This document shows, piece by piece, positions 24,806 to 33,765 of a stretch of DNA of 64,000 bases. Made by a program: the position numbers and the translations under genes. The notes below the pieces were generated by a model that was given only the letters and a program-made list of their open reading frames with translations, ran no database searches and had not been told where the DNA came from. How positions within the stretch are numbered: the stretch's first letter is position 1; each line of letters begins with the position of its first letter. Origin of the DNA: Blautia sp. (lineage in GTDB: Bacteria > Bacillota > Clostridia > Lachnospirales > Lachnospiraceae); contig JAMPAC010000001.1 in the NCBI GenBank assembly GCA_023667395.1, positions 268,680-332,679 of the forward strand. Reading direction: 5' to 3'.

Positions 24806-26164
24806 ATGAAACTGACAAACAAAGAAAAAATATCCTACGGCTTCGGCGCAGTGGGAAAGGATATGGTGTACAGCATTGTATCCGGCTATCTGCTCTACTA
24901 TTACAACACCGTCCTTGGCATCAGCGCCACATTCGTCGGCGTCCTGTTCATGGCGGCCAGGATCTTCGACGCGTTCAACGATCCTTTCATGGGGATCCTG
25001 GTGGAGAAGACCAACACCAAAATGGGGAAATTCCGCCCCTGGCTGCTCATTGGAACCATTACAAACGCCGTGATCCTGGTACTGATGTACATGGTGCCAA
25101 AGGGCGTGAACGGAACGGGACTTCTGGTCTATGTGTCCGTGGCTTACATTTTATGGGGCGTGACCTACACCATTATGGACATTCCATTCTGGTCCATGAT
25201 CCCCGCCATCACCCAGACCGGAAAAGACAGGGAGAACCTGAGCGTTATCGGCCGAAGCTGCGCCAGCGTGGGCTTTGCGGTTCCCACCGTGCTCACCATG
25301 GTGGTGGTTCCCATTCTGGGCGGCGGAAGCGAGCGCAGGGGCTTTGCCATCTTTGCCATAATCATCGCGGCGTTTTTCCTGATCGCGGAATCCGTGACCG
25401 TGCTGAACGTAAAAGAAAAGGTGCGCGTCAAACAGGAAACCGTCTCCGTGTCGGAAATGATACGCGCCCTGTTCAAAAACGACCAGGCGCTGATCGTTGT
25501 GACCGCCATCATTGTATTTAACGCCTCCCTGTACCTGACACAGCAGCTTGCCATCTACTTCTTTAAATATGATATCGGAAACGCGGAACTTGTGAGCCTG
25601 TTCGGCGCGGTGGGCGGCGGCGTACAGATCGTCTCCATGATGCTCCTGCCCCTTTTCCGGAAGAAATTTGAGACAAAGGATATTTTAAAGGGCGCCATCA
25701 GCGTTACCATCGTGGGATATCTGTTCATGTTCATCCTGGGCGCCCTGCATAAAAATAATATCGTGCTGCTGTGCATTGCCGCCATGATCATTTTCTTCGG
25801 ATTCGGCCTTGCCACCGTGCTGACCACCATCTTTCTGGCGGACACCGTGGACTATGGCGAATGGAAGAACGGACAGCGCAGCGAGAGCGTCATTTTTTCC
25901 CTGCAGACCTTTGTGGTAAAACTGGCTTCCGCCGTATCCGCCCTGATCGCGGGAGTGGGACTGGATGTGATCAAGCTGGATCAGGAGGCCGCCGTACAGA
26001 GCGCCTATACCACCACCGGGCTCCGCATCCTGATGCTGGGCTTCCCCATGGTGGGGCTGGTGATTTCCATTATTTTCTTTACCAGGAAATATAAGCTGGA
26101 CGAGACAATGCTGAAAAAGATCACAGAGGAACTGAAGAATCGGAAAGACAATGCTGACGCGTAA
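24806..26164 (+). CDS. GPH-family sugar:cation symporter
   Basis: A 452-residue transporter with 12 hydrophobic segments, of the MelB/glycoside-pentoside-hexuronide type. Features: KISYGFGAVGKDMVYSIVSG at the N-terminus, the RIFDAFNDPFMG loop with the conserved cation-site Asp residues, KMGKFRPWLL, IPFWSMIPAI and FLADTVDYGEWKNGQRSE in the second half. It imports a glycoside with Na+ or H+. Located between GH2 and GH36 genes with short gaps (32 and 54 bases), so it most likely brings in their substrate. AAAGG precedes the ATG by the same GGNTATTCCT-like spacing seen before the GH2 gene. Confidence 0.92.
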   Translation: MKLTNKEKISYGFGAVGKDMVYSIVSGYLLYYYNTVLGISATFVGVLFMAARIFDAFNDPFMGILVEKTNTKMGKFRPWLLIGTITNAVILVLMYMVPKGVNGTGLLVYVSVAYILWGVTYTIMDIPFWSMIPAITQTGKDRENLSVIGRSCASVGFAVPTVLTMVVVPILGGGSERRGFAIFAIIIAAFFLIAESVTVLNVKEKVRVKQETVSVSEMIRALFKNDQALIVVTAIIVFNASLYLTQQLAIYFFKYDIGNAELVSLFGAVGGGVQIVSMMLLPLFRKKFETKDILKGAISVTIVGYLFMFILGALHKNNIVLLCIAAMIIFFGFGLATVLTTIFLADTVDYGEWKNGQRSESVIFSLQTFVVKLASAVSALIAGVGLDVIKLDQEAAVQSAYTTTGLRILMLGFPMVGLVISIIFFTRKYKLDETMLKKITEELKNRKDNADA

Positions 26165-26218
26165 ATAACTGCATCAGCATCTGTCGTTCCATTTTGTCAG
26201 AAGAATTGGGAGATTCAC

Positions 26219-28645
26219 ATGATACGAATAGAGGAAAATTTCTTTCTGCTCTCCACCGACCATACCACATACGCTTTTCATATTCTGGAAAGCGGGCAGC
26301 CGGAGCACTTATATTATGGAGCGAAATTATATCTGCCGCCAGGCGGAGCAACTGCTGAAAATCCTGATGATGCCGGACATTCCGGGAAAAACAACCCTGA
26401 ACTCCGGGAAATGCTCCGCGCCATGAAAGAGAAACACGCCCATCTGCCGGGGCACAGCGTGGCTTATTCCAAGGAATACCCGAAATTGGCGCTGGAAGAT
26501 ATGTGCCTGGAATTTTCCTCCCTGGGCAAGGGCGATATCCGGGAACCCTTTGTGGAACTTAGCTTTGCAGACGGAAGTTCCACCTGCGATTTCATCTTTG
26601 AGTCGGCGCGGATTCTGCCCCGGAAAAAGATGTCCGAAACCCTGCCCGCATCCTATGATGAGGAAAACAGGGCGCAAAGCCTTGAACTGCGCTTTCAGGA
26701 AAAGGTGCATTCCGTGATCCTTACGCTGACCTACAGCGCATTTGAGGAAAGCGACACGATTGTCAGAAGCGCCGCCCTGCATAATGAGGGAGACCAGCAG
26801 ATAACGATAAAAAGACTGATGAGCGGCCAGCTGGACTTCGACGAAAGCGGCCTGGTTTTCACGGATTTTACCGGCCATTGGGCAAAGGAAATGAACCGCA
26901 ACGACCATGTGGTCAGCGCAGGAAAACACGTTGTCGCATCCCTGATGGGCATATCCTCCAACAGGGCAAATCCTTTCGTGATGATCAGCCGCCAGGATAC
27001 CACGGAGGACAGCGGCCTCTGCATTGGCTGTAACCTGATCTACAGCGGAAACCATTATGAAGCCCTGGAGGTCAGCGGGCATGGAAAGAGCCGTTTTGTA
27101 AACGGTATCCATCCGGGGGGCTTCTCCTGGCAGCTTATGCCGGGGGAAAGCCTGGAAAGCCCGGAGGCGGTGTTTGTGCTGTCGGAGCAGGGGTTCGGCG
27201 GCATGAGCCGACAGATGCACCGTTTTGTGCGGGAGCACATTGTCCGTGGGGAATGGAAGAAAAAAGAGCGCCCCATCCTGCTGAACAGCTGGGAGGCGTC
27301 TTACTTTAAATTTGACAAAAATTACCTTTTAAAACTGGCAAAAAAGGGGAAAGAAGCAGGAATCGAGTTGTTTGTGCTGGACGATGGGTGGTTCGGCAAG
27401 CGGGATAACGACACCTGCTCCCTGGGCGACTGGCAGGTAAACGAGAAGAAGCTGCCCGGCGGACTGCGCTCCCTTTCCGAGGAGATAGAGCGCATGGGAA
27501 TGCTTTTCGGCATCTGGGTGGAGCCGGAAATGGTAAACGAGGACAGCGACTGTTACAGGGAACACCCTGACTATGCGGTGCAGATCCCGGGCAGGGAAAA
27601 TGCCTTGGGCAGGAACCAGATGATCCTGGATCTGACCAGGGAGGAGGTGCAGGACTATGTGATCGGGCAGATGAGAGGCGTCTTTTCCTCCGGGAAGATT
27701 TCCTATGTCAAATGGGATATGAACCGCATTTTCTCCGACGCTTACTCTGCCCTGCTGCCCCCTGCGCAGGCAGGTGAATTTTTCCACAGATATATGCTGG
27801 GACTCTACCGTATGCTGGACAGGCTGACCACGGAATTCCCCCATATCTTGTTCGAGGGATGCGCTTCCGGGGGCGGACGCTTCGACTTGGGGATCCTGTC
27901 CTATATGCCCCAGATCTGGGCCAGCGATAATACGGACGCCGCAGCCCGCATGGAGATCCAGGAGGGTTACAGCTACGGTTATCCGCCCTCTGTCATAGGA
28001 GCCCATGTGTCCGGCTGTCCCAATCACCAGACCCTGCGGAGCACTCCCCTTGAGACAAGATTCCATGTGGCGGCATTCGGGCTTCTGGGCTATGAACTGA
28101 ACTTATGCGATATCAGTAAAGAGGACTTGCTTACCATCAGGGAGCAGATCGCTTTCTATAAAGAGTGGCGGAGCGTTTTCCAGTTCGGGGAATTTTACCG
28201 TCTGGGAAAGCACAGGTGGATGACGGTATCTCCCGACCAGAGCAGGGCTGCGGCGCTGACTTTCCAGAAGCAGGCGCAGGCCAACACCTTTTATGACAAG
28301 CTTAAGACAAAAGGGCTTGCGGACGAGAAAAAGTATCACTTCTATAATGAGAAATTCAAATATGACATCAGGGAATTTGGCGATCTGGTCAACACGGTGG
28401 CTCCCGTTCACATCAGGCAGAATTCCCTCCTGCACCAGACAGTGGCGAAGTTTGTGAAGATGGATGGGGAGAAAGAGGACTACGTACTTTACGGCTCCCT
28501 GCTGAATTCCTGCGGCGTAAAGCTTGCACAGGCTTACGGCGCTACCGGTTATGACGCACATACGCGGTACTACCCGGATTATGCGACGAGGATGTATTTT
28601 ATGGAAGAAGAACTCCTGCTACAGCCTGAATTATTAATTGAGTAA
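26219..28645 (+). CDS. Glycoside hydrolase family 36 alpha-galactosidase
   Basis: An 808-residue cytoplasmic enzyme. N-terminal beta-supersandwich, then the catalytic barrel with LFVLDDGWFGKRDNDTCSLG, GIWVEPEMVNEDSD, the nucleophile Asp in ISYVKWDMNR, CASGGGRFDLGIL, and the acid/base Asp in IWASDNTDAAARMEIQ. This matches GH36 alpha-galactosidases acting on melibiose, raffinose and similar sugars. An insertion near residues 40-80 makes it slightly longer than the usual ~730 residues. Third gene of the operon behind the palindromic operator. Activity call is strong, natural substrate inferred. Confidence 0.93.
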   Translation: MIRIEENFFLLSTDHTTYAFHILESGQPEHLYYGAKLYLPPGGATAENPDDAGHSGKNNPELREMLRAMKEKHAHLPGHSVAYSKEYPKLALEDMCLEFSSLGKGDIREPFVELSFADGSSTCDFIFESARILPRKKMSETLPASYDEENRAQSLELRFQEKVHSVILTLTYSAFEESDTIVRSAALHNEGDQQITIKRLMSGQLDFDESGLVFTDFTGHWAKEMNRNDHVVSAGKHVVASLMGISSNRANPFVMISRQDTTEDSGLCIGCNLIYSGNHYEALEVSGHGKSRFVNGIHPGGFSWQLMPGESLESPEAVFVLSEQGFGGMSRQMHRFVREHIVRGEWKKKERPILLNSWEASYFKFDKNYLLKLAKKGKEAGIELFVLDDGWFGKRDNDTCSLGDWQVNEKKLPGGLRSLSEEIERMGMLFGIWVEPEMVNEDSDCYREHPDYAVQIPGRENALGRNQMILDLTREEVQDYVIGQMRGVFSSGKISYVKWDMNRIFSDAYSALLPPAQAGEFFHRYMLGLYRMLDRLTTEFPHILFEGCASGGGRFDLGILSYMPQIWASDNTDAAARMEIQEGYSYGYPPSVIGAHVSGCPNHQTLRSTPLETRFHVAAFGLLGYELNLCDISKEDLLTIREQIAFYKEWRSVFQFGEFYRLGKHRWMTVSPDQSRAAALTFQKQAQANTFYDKLKTKGLADEKKYHFYNEKFKYDIREFGDLVNTVAPVHIRQNSLLHQTVAKFVKMDGEKEDYVLYGSLLNSCGVKLAQAYGATGYDAHTRYYPDYATRMYFMEEELLLQPELLIE

Positions 28646-28755
28646 ATATTAAAAACATGATAAAATAGAAAAAAGGAGATTCTAATCACATAGATGTAGC
28701 ACAGACAAACTGGGATAACTTAGGAATATCAAATGATTTTCTATTTGGGAAAGTT

Positions 28756-29502
28756 ATGCAGAATCCCAGACTGTGCAAAGAATTGTTGCAAAGAATTCTG
28801 CCTGATTTAAAAATAGACCATATTGAATACCCGGAATTGCAGAAATCTATCAAACCGGATGCAGAAGCCAAAAGTGTCAGACTTGATGTTTATGTAAAGG
28901 ATAATAAAAGTATAGTATACAATATTGAAATGCAGGCCAGCGATACAAAGGATCTTCCCAAAAGAAGTCGATATTATCAAGGCATGATGGATTTACAGTT
29001 AATTGACAAAGGCCAAACCTACAAAACGTTAAACCGCAGTTTTATCATCTTTATTTGTCTGGAAGACATTTTTGAGAAAGGACGGCATCTCTATACATTT
29101 GAAAATCTTTGTAAAGAGGACCATAGCATTTCTATGGGAGATGACTCTACAAAAATCTTCTTAAATGCAGACAGCCAAATGGATGATGTAAGTCCAGCAT
29201 TAAAGGCATTTTTGGATTATGTTGCTGGCAGGAGTTCCAATGATGCCTTTGTATATGAACTGGATGCTGCTGTAAAAGAGGCAAAACGAAATCGGGAATG
29301 GAGGCATGAGTATATGACACTGTTGATGAGGGATCAAATCAATATTGAAAAAGGGATTCAAAAAGGTGTTGAAAAAGGTGAAAACAAACTGTCCCAACTG
29401 ATTGCGCGACTAATAGAGGATAAACGACCGCAGGATGTAATCAGAATCACACAGGACAAAAATTACAGAGACCAGCTGTATGAAGAATATCTTATTGACT
29501 AA
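28756..29502 (+). CDS. Rpn-type PD-(D/E)XK nuclease/putative transposase, start codon uncertain
   Basis: 248 residues from the first in-frame ATG, of the Rpn/PD-(D/E)XK transposase family that promotes DNA recombination. Motifs: KSVRLDVYVKDNKSIVYNIEMQ, with the D...ExQ nuclease pattern, and a C-terminal helical tail (IEKGIQKGVEKGENKL). The frame stays open upstream to 28669 and encodes the usual family N-terminus (DVAQTNWDNLGISNDFLFGK), and AAGGAG (28673-28678) is correctly placed before it, but no ATG, GTG or TTG exists there. Either translation begins at a rare codon such as ATA 28690, or the start has been lost and the gene is decaying. AT-rich relative to neighbours. Confidence 0.75.
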   Translation: MQNPRLCKELLQRILPDLKIDHIEYPELQKSIKPDAEAKSVRLDVYVKDNKSIVYNIEMQASDTKDLPKRSRYYQGMMDLQLIDKGQTYKTLNRSFIIFICLEDIFEKGRHLYTFENLCKEDHSISMGDDSTKIFLNADSQMDDVSPALKAFLDYVAGRSSNDAFVYELDAAVKEAKRNREWRHEYMTLLMRDQINIEKGIQKGVEKGENKLSQLIARLIEDKRPQDVIRITQDKNYRDQLYEEYLID

Positions 29503-29548
29503 GTTAAAATATTTACAAGATAAAAATGCTCCCTATCAAAACATCCTC

Positions 29549-29575
29549 AAGGCGTGGTAATTTACCACGCCTTTT
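29549..29575 (+). terminator. Terminator between Rpn-type gene and ECF operon
   Basis: Stem AAGGCGTGGTA / TACCACGCCTT, three-base loop, then TT. It lies between convergent genes and may act in both directions. Confidence 0.85.
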
Positions 29576-29611
29576 GTCGTGTGTGCCCGACGGCGCACAC
29601 TTGTATTTTCC

Positions 29612-30511
29612 TTACATCCCCTGCGCCACCATCTCCTCCCACACGTCATCAGCCGGATTGTACCAATAAAACCTCATCCCATCCTCCGATACCGCATAGG
29701 AACTGAGCAGCCGTCCTGTCATTTCACCGTTTATGTTCTCATCATCCGAATACCTGAGTTCAAAGGCATAACAGGTAACTCCGTCAATTTCTATTTTCTG
29801 CCTGTCCTCCCACACCAGGTTCTTTCCGTCATCCGCCTGCATATCGGGCTCCAGGATGCCCATGGAAACCATCTGATCCGTCAGTTTATCCATCCGCCCA
29901 TCCAGAACGATCTGTATCTCACGAATCGTCTGTTCCAGGGCGTTAAACTCTTCCACCTGCGCGGGATCATCCGGGTCAATCTCCACATCCGTGGTATACA
30001 TGAGGGCATAAGTGGCGGCCTCCGTGGAAAAAAGATACCGCCCCATGCCGGCTATTCCTTCCTCTGCAAATTCTTCAGCCGACATGGAATACTCTGCGTA
30101 CCGGATCACATAAAACAATGTTCCCCTGTAATCCGTTCCATCCGCCGCTTCAGGGGCATCATAAGCCAGTTTGGAGCAGAACTCCCACATAGGGGTCTCC
30201 AATGCGCCATAAGCGCCCTCAACCACTACATAATGCCCTTTCCAGCTATCAGGCAGAATCAGGGTAACACCAATATCATCTATGACAACTGCCTCCTGCC
30301 GGGCGGGCACCTCCACCTCGACCTCCCTGGCAAACGCCACCGCCCCCACTGCCCCGCTGCATACCATCAGTGCCAGTACCGCGACTGCTGCCATACACCT
30401 CCGGAATATGACGGCGCTTTTTCTTCTTTTAGAATCCTGAATTTGTCCTGCCTCCTGTATCAGTCTGTCATCCATATTTCCAATCCGTTCCGCCAACTGC
30501 TCCTTATTCAT
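29612..30511 (-). CDS. Single-pass membrane protein, probable anti-sigma factor
   Basis: A 299-residue protein with a ~35-residue cytoplasmic head (MNKEQLAERIGNMDDRLIQE), one membrane helix (MAAVAVLALMVCSGAVGAVA) and a ~240-residue extracellular part rich in acidic residues. The head's I-x-x-x-D-D-R-x-I-Q-E pattern recurs in the partner of another sigma gene in this window (SDISDRYIQEA at 34.8 kb), which argues that it is the sigma-binding segment. It overlaps the upstream sigma gene by four bases. No named domain was recognised in the ectodomain. Its role as a membrane anti-sigma is inferred from order, topology and shared head. Confidence 0.7.
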   Translation of the reverse strand: MNKEQLAERIGNMDDRLIQEAGQIQDSKRRKSAVIFRRCMAAVAVLALMVCSGAVGAVAFAREVEVEVPARQEAVVIDDIGVTLILPDSWKGHYVVVEGAYGALETPMWEFCSKLAYDAPEAADGTDYRGTLFYVIRYAEYSMSAEEFAEEGIAGMGRYLFSTEAATYALMYTTDVEIDPDDPAQVEEFNALEQTIREIQIVLDGRMDKLTDQMVSMGILEPDMQADDGKNLVWEDRQKIEIDGVTCYAFELRYSDDENINGEMTGRLLSSYAVSEDGMRFYWYNPADDVWEEMVAQGM

Positions 30512-31065
30512 AATGTAACGCCCTCGCTTTCCAAATAGGTTCTCAGTTTTCCCCGAAGCTGAAACAACATGGATTTGATTTTCCCCTGGCTAAAGCCGGT
30601 ACGTCTGCAAATGCTTTCCAGGGATTCAAAATACCAGTAGCGCAGAATGAACACATCCCTCTTTTCCTGATCCTGTTTCCAGAGGAAGTCGTTGATCAGT
30701 TCCTCGATCCTCTTATTTTCCAGTTCGGTCTCCACAGATTCCGTGCCTGAAACGCATTCGCCCAACTCCTCCAAGGAACACACGGCTTCCTGATTCCGCT
30801 TTTTTGCCGTGCAATATTCATATTTTTTCAGCGCAAAATTTCTGGTGATCTTTCCGGTAAATGCGGGAAAGTAACTGGGGCGCTTGGGCGGGATATTGTT
30901 CCACAGGGCAAGGTAAGTATCGTTGACACACTCCTCGCTGTCCTCATGGTTCGCCAGGATATTGTTCGCGATCCTGTAGCATAACTTCCCATATTTCATG
31001 GCAGTCTCACTGATGGCGGCTTCCGCCCTTGCCAGAAAAAGTTCTATGATCTTGGCATCCTCCAT
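30508..31065 (-). CDS. ECF-type RNA polymerase sigma factor
   Basis: A 185-residue sigma-70 family protein: region 2 (YRIANNILANHEDSEECVND, TYLALWNNIPP) and region 4 (RDVFILRYWYFESLESICRR then TGFSQGKIKSMLFQLRGKLR). Start ATG 31065 (MEDAKIIELF) is preferred because AAAGGGG is 7-8 bases upstream and the paralogue at 34.8 kb starts MEDSEIIDLF; ATGs at 31071 and 31107 are alternatives. It overlaps its likely anti-sigma by four bases. Upstream lies TTAAAAC-N15-CGTACTTATATA on the same strand, a possible autoregulated ECF promoter. Confidence 0.92.
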   Translation of the reverse strand: MEDAKIIELFLARAEAAISETAMKYGKLCYRIANNILANHEDSEECVNDTYLALWNNIPPKRPSYFPAFTGKITRNFALKKYEYCTAKKRNQEAVCSLEELGECVSGTESVETELENKRIEELINDFLWKQDQEKRDVFILRYWYFESLESICRRTGFSQGKIKSMLFQLRGKLRTYLESEGVTL

Positions 31066-31143
31066 TTCCATACCCCTTTCCTTAGTAATCCGAAAAGCGC
31101 TTTTCACTATATAAGTACGGTTTTTTATGGAATGGTTTTAATT

Positions 31144-31734
31144 TTAATTCCTCCACTCCACCGCATCCCGCATCTCTTTCCGGGGGCGGACGGCGGGCTC
31201 CTCATCTGCGTATCCTACGGCAAGCGCCGCATACAGTTCACCATCTGTATCCAGCCACTCGCAAAGTTCCCTGTGAGCGAAAAATGTATTGCATATCCAA
31301 AGGCTCCCCAATCCCAGTTCCGTTGCCGCCAGCGTCATATTCTCCACCGCCGCGCCTATGGACTGCGCATTACAGATTTCCGCAACACGCTCATCCGCTG
31401 CCAGTGGTCTGTTCAAATCCACACCTATGGTATTGACAATAAAGATGATCACAGGAGCCTGCCTCATGACATTTAAAGTATGCCATGCATCGCTTAAATG
31501 GACGCCGCTTCCTGGAAGAAACGGGGAAACCTTTTCCCTCTCAAGCCCTCTTTCCATAGCCGCTAATGCTTCCTCTTTGGCGCCACCCTGTGCCACCACA
31601 AACTTCCAGGGCTGTCGGTTTTTCGAGGACGGCGCCAGCGTTCCTGCTTTCAGAATTTCCTCTATGACTTCATGGGGAATATTTGTAGTTTTGTATCTGC
31701 GGATGCTCCGTCTGTCTGTGATTACTTGCAACAT
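31144..31734 (-). CDS. Nitroreductase family flavoprotein
   Basis: A 196-residue FMN enzyme. Family features: N-terminal MLQVITDRRSIRRYKTTNI, AGTLAPSSKNRQPWKFVVA (FMN phosphate site), and AAVENMTLAATELGLGSLWI in the C-terminal half. Nitroreductases reduce nitro, quinone or flavin substrates with NAD(P)H; physiological substrate unknown. GGAG lies six bases before ATG 31734. It stands alone between two ECF modules and has a cluster of three hairpins upstream. FMN-dependent function is likely. Confidence 0.9.
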   Translation of the reverse strand: MLQVITDRRSIRRYKTTNIPHEVIEEILKAGTLAPSSKNRQPWKFVVAQGGAKEEALAAMERGLEREKVSPFLPGSGVHLSDAWHTLNVMRQAPVIIFIVNTIGVDLNRPLAADERVAEICNAQSIGAAVENMTLAATELGLGSLWICNTFFAHRELCEWLDTDGELYAALAVGYADEEPAVRPRKEMRDAVEWRN

Positions 31735-31848
31735 GAGGATCTCCTTTTCTTATATTCTGGATAAATACAGTCAACTTTCTTCTAATCTCACGATATCATT
31801 TTCCCCATACAAATTCAAGCGTCACGAGACCCAGCTCCCGGTTTTTAT

Positions 31849-31880
31849 GTAACAGTTCAGACAGAGCACTGAACTGTTAC
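31849..31880. repeat. Inverted repeat, hairpin 1 of 3
   Basis: Perfect 12-base arms GTAACAGTTCAG / CTGAACTGTTAC with an 8-base loop, in the gap between the M23-like gene and the nitroreductase. Confidence 0.9.
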
Positions 31881-31891
31881 GCTGATGCACA

Positions 31892-31915
31892 CAAAATGAG
31901 TTTTAACTCATTTTG
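31892..31915. repeat. Inverted repeat, hairpin 2 of 3
   Basis: Perfect 11-base arms CAAAATGAGTT / AACTCATTTTG with a two-base centre, so more a palindrome than a stable RNA hairpin. Confidence 0.9.
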
Positions 31916-31932
31916 GCGCTTGCAAGTCTCGC

Positions 31933-31970
31933 AAAATTGCCAGGGCGATTACAATCGCCCTGGCAATTTT
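31933..31970 (-). terminator. Inverted repeat, hairpin 3 of 3; probable terminator of the M23-like operon
   Basis: Perfect 18-base arms (AAAATTGCCAGGGCGATT and its complement) around two bases. On the minus strand the second arm ends in ATTTT, so it can terminate the sigma/M23-like operon, which ends 40 bases before. Confidence 0.8.
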
Positions 31971-32009
31971 GACTTCGCGGGAGGGGCTGTCTAACGATTA
32001 CGTTTTACT

Positions 32010-33059
32010 TCAATCCACAAGCGGGTCAATGCCCTCTCCATCCACAATCACCGCAAACAGCAGATTCGAGCCTGTTGCCATGCCGGTCCTACCCAGCGTC
32101 CCGATGGCCTGACCCTGCTTTACCTCGTCCCCTGCGGATACCTGTACCTCTTTCAAATGGCCATACTTCACGGTAACGCCGTTTCCCAGATCCACTACAA
32201 CCACATTTCCATCTTCCGCCTCAAACCCGGTCTCCGTCACGGTTCCGTCCGCCACCGCATATACATCATCCCCGGCTGTTCCGGCAATATTGACATGATC
32301 CGAATACGTTCCATTTGCCCGCTCACCATAAGACGCCGATATCTTCTGGCTGACGGTAGGCCAGATCCAGTCTGGATAGATCAATTCCCCTGTATCATAC
32401 AATGTTTCCTCCAGCTGCCGCTCCCTTTCCGCCTGCGCCTCCGCCCTCTGCTCCATGGAGGCAGTCAGTCTGTCTCTGACCTCTTCTGTCTCCACGATCT
32501 CAAAGTCAAAAAAACACATCCAGTCCTGCCCAAAAGCGAAATTGTTATTGGTCAGGACAAAATAGTATCCATCCTTTTCCCCCAGGTTTTCTTCCATGGC
32601 TTCCACATCATAGCCCTCCGATATGTCAATGGACACTATCCCCTGGGAATGAGGCGCTATGGTCAATCCTGACATCCTGATCCTGTCGCTGTCCCCTTCC
32701 ACTTCTTTGCCGGTTGACCACTGCATGACCTTAACCCTGTCCTGCAGATTTAGTTCCTTATCCGAATCATTCATAATGACGATCTCAAATCTGCCGTTAC
32801 CCTGATATGCCGGTGCAAAACCTGCCGTATCCCCATTCAGATCGGAAAATTTCGCATACCCGAAAGCGCATAACGTCACAAAGCATAACAGACTGCCTGC
32901 CAGGAGCGCCATACGCCTGCACTGATATCCCGCCAGCTTCCTGCCCGAAGCAATGGCCGTTCCTGTTTCCCTTTGCACAATGGTCTTGATATTTCTCAGA
33001 TTTTTTCCGGTAAATTTTTCTGCGGAATTTCTTTTTTCCCTGATAGACTTTTCTCTCAT
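32010..33059 (-). CDS. Membrane protein with degenerate M23/LytM domain, probable anti-sigma partner
   Basis: A 349-residue single-pass protein: basic cytoplasmic head (~50 residues), membrane helix (MALLAGSLLCFVTLCAFGYA), an immunoglobulin-like segment, a coiled region (MEQRAEAQAERERQLEETL) and a C-terminal M23 fold. The fold's strands are well preserved (GDDVYAVADGTVTETG, VKYGHLKEVQVSAGDEVKQG), but the zinc ligands are gone: the usual H-x-G-x-D appears as HVNIAG, and the usual H-L-H-F-E as NLLFAV. It is therefore unlikely to cut peptidoglycan and may act as a wall-binding sensor, as in inactive LytM regulators. It lies 13 bases after an ECF sigma gene, so it is the likely anti-sigma. Confidence 0.82.
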   Translation of the reverse strand: MREKSIREKRNSAEKFTGKNLRNIKTIVQRETGTAIASGRKLAGYQCRRMALLAGSLLCFVTLCAFGYAKFSDLNGDTAGFAPAYQGNGRFEIVIMNDSDKELNLQDRVKVMQWSTGKEVEGDSDRIRMSGLTIAPHSQGIVSIDISEGYDVEAMEENLGEKDGYYFVLTNNNFAFGQDWMCFFDFEIVETEEVRDRLTASMEQRAEAQAERERQLEETLYDTGELIYPDWIWPTVSQKISASYGERANGTYSDHVNIAGTAGDDVYAVADGTVTETGFEAEDGNVVVVDLGNGVTVKYGHLKEVQVSAGDEVKQGQAIGTLGRTGMATGSNLLFAVIVDGEGIDPLVD

Positions 33060-33072
33060 ATGACTGCTCTCC

Positions 33073-33606
33073 TTATTTTTCCATGATCTTCCTTAATTTT
33101 TGCCTTACATAGTACAGCCTGTTTTCCACCTGCTTCCTGGGCATATTCAGCGCCGCCGCGATCTCGGCGGGTTTCTGCTCATAGTAATACCGCCTCATGA
33201 TCAGGTCTTTTTCTCTTTCATCCAGTCCTGCGATACAGGACAGCAGTTCTTCCTTTTCCTCCTCCACTGTCAATGCCGGGTCATATCCCAGGCTTTCCGC
33301 CATGATCTCCTCCATGGGCACTTCCCTTTTCCGCATGATCTGACGGTATCTGTCAACCGCTTTCGACCTTGCGATCACGGAAAGCCATAGGGACAGCTTC
33401 GCCCTGTCGGGATCATACTTGTCGGGATGCTGCCACAGATGGATAAATACATCCGCAACACATTCCTCCACATCCTGCGCGGACGCCGCATTAATCAGAA
33501 TGGGCGCCGCGACTTTCCAGAGAAGCCTGGAATATTTCTGCACAACAAACGCCAGCATCCGCTCATCCCGGGCTGCGATTGCGGAGATTATCTTTTTATC
33601 ATTCAA
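33073..33606 (-). CDS. ECF-type RNA polymerase sigma factor
   Basis: A 177-residue sigma-70 protein. Region 2: VQKYSRLLWKVAAPILINAA then SAQDVEECVADVFIHLWQHP; SLWLSVIARSKAVDRYRQ; region 4: LDEREKDLIMRRYYYEQKPA with HTH IAAALNMPRKQVENRLYYVR. Start TTG 33606 is chosen: GAAAGAGG lies about six bases before, while the frame upstream encodes an untypical leader. It is co-transcribed with the degenerate M23 membrane protein 13 bases downstream. A CGTACTATATA element sits about 50 bases upstream and may be part of its promoter. Confidence 0.9.
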   Translation of the reverse strand: MNDKKIISAIAARDERMLAFVVQKYSRLLWKVAAPILINAASAQDVEECVADVFIHLWQHPDKYDPDRAKLSLWLSVIARSKAVDRYRQIMRKREVPMEEIMAESLGYDPALTVEEEKEELLSCIAGLDEREKDLIMRRYYYEQKPAEIAAALNMPRKQVENRLYYVRQKLRKIMEK

Positions 33607-33732
33607 TGCGACACCTCTTTCCCAAATGGTACTTTTAACCGGCCAGTCATATATAGTACGAATTGAAAAACGGAAAACACTTACTGAAAACATAGTAAAT
33701 ATTTTCCGCCTGTTTGTATACAATAATATCCG

Positions 33733-33754
33733 GCCTGGCTGAGATCAGCCAGGC
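33733..33754. terminator. Palindromic hairpin between two ECF operons
   Basis: Perfect arms GCCTGGCTGA / TCAGCCAGGC with a two-base loop. Position fits termination of the operon ending at 33766, although the stronger T-rich run is on the plus side. Confidence 0.6.
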
Positions 33755-33765
33755 TTTCTTCAGCA

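Noticed and set aside
32010-33059. Active M23 endopeptidase annotation
   Set aside because: Fold similarity is clear, but the zinc-binding His and Asp residues of both motifs are replaced.
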